A DNA stretch of 39,140 bases from Ruminococcus sp. (lineage in GTDB: Bacteria > Bacillota > Clostridia > Oscillospirales > Ruminococcaceae): contig NZ_DXUU01000024.1 of the NCBI RefSeq assembly GCF_019417665.1, positions 1-39,140 on the forward strand. The letters are read 5' to 3'. This document shows, piece by piece, positions 39,136 to 39,140 of the stretch. Positions within the stretch are counted from its first letter, which is position 1, and each line of letters starts with the position of its first letter. The position numbers and the translations under genes are program-made. The notes below the pieces were generated by a model, which made no database searches, was not told the origin of the DNA, and was given only the letters and a program-made list of their open reading frames with translations.

Positions 39136-39140
39136 AAAAA

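Noticed and set aside
39076..39140. Right end (attR) of the transposable phage
   Set aside because: No inverted TGCGAACT copies and the tape measure, baseplate and fibre genes are still missing, so the phage must continue.

Overview
The window looks like a chromosomal segment of a cellulosome-forming gut Ruminococcus or close relative (Oscillospiraceae). It has two dockerin proteins (one a GH44 glucanase), a tyrosine T-box leader, AGGAGG-type ribosome sites and sigma-A promoters with a TG extension before the -10 box. From about 18.45 kb to the right edge it carries most of a transposable (Mu-type) prophage whose right end lies outside the window. Everything here is read by eye; family names rest on recognised motifs, not on searches.

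Host part (1-18.4 kb). Two broken pieces of tyrosine recombinase lie beside tRNA-Thr. Then come a lipoprotein plus dockerin-protein operon (1374-3077), tyrS with its T-box leader on the minus strand (3504-5064), and a small Cys-rich protein with an internal duplication (5204-5383). A GntR regulator and two-gene ABC exporter operon (5667-7568) follows. After it is an ammonium transporter pseudogene bracketed by a 127-bp duplication of the exporter's 3' end. A tRNA cluster (Gly, Arg, His), a divergent type II topoisomerase pair (10176-14424), a GH44 glucanase with dockerin (minus strand) and an XRE regulator upstream of it complete the host section.

Prophage early part (18.5-26.7 kb). A leftward repressor faces a rightward early promoter across two palindromic operators. 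Short early genes follow, then the DDE transposase (MuA type), its AAA+ partner (MuB type), a DUF6906-like gene, a replication-initiation pair (O/DnaD-like tail domain and DnaC-like loader), a GemA-like protein and a Mor-like activator.

Prophage late part (26.8-39.1 kb). It begins as in Mu (gp25-, gp26- and gp27-like genes). A NusG/RfaH-type protein follows and then a strong terminator. After this the head genes are of the SPP1/A118/PBSX kind: large terminase, portal, minor capsid protein 2, GP20-type scaffold, coat, connectors, major tail protein and Gp15. The minor capsid protein carries a C-terminal JAB/MPN-type metalloprotease-like domain of different base composition. A promoter-like sequence lies at the domain junction, and a 56-residue gene and two tandem terminators follow it. 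The phage NusG homologue together with three strong terminators inside the late operon suggests that late transcription depends on processive antitermination. The JAB-tipped capsid protein looks like a MuF-type polymorphic toxin or effector module. These two are the most interesting candidates in the window.
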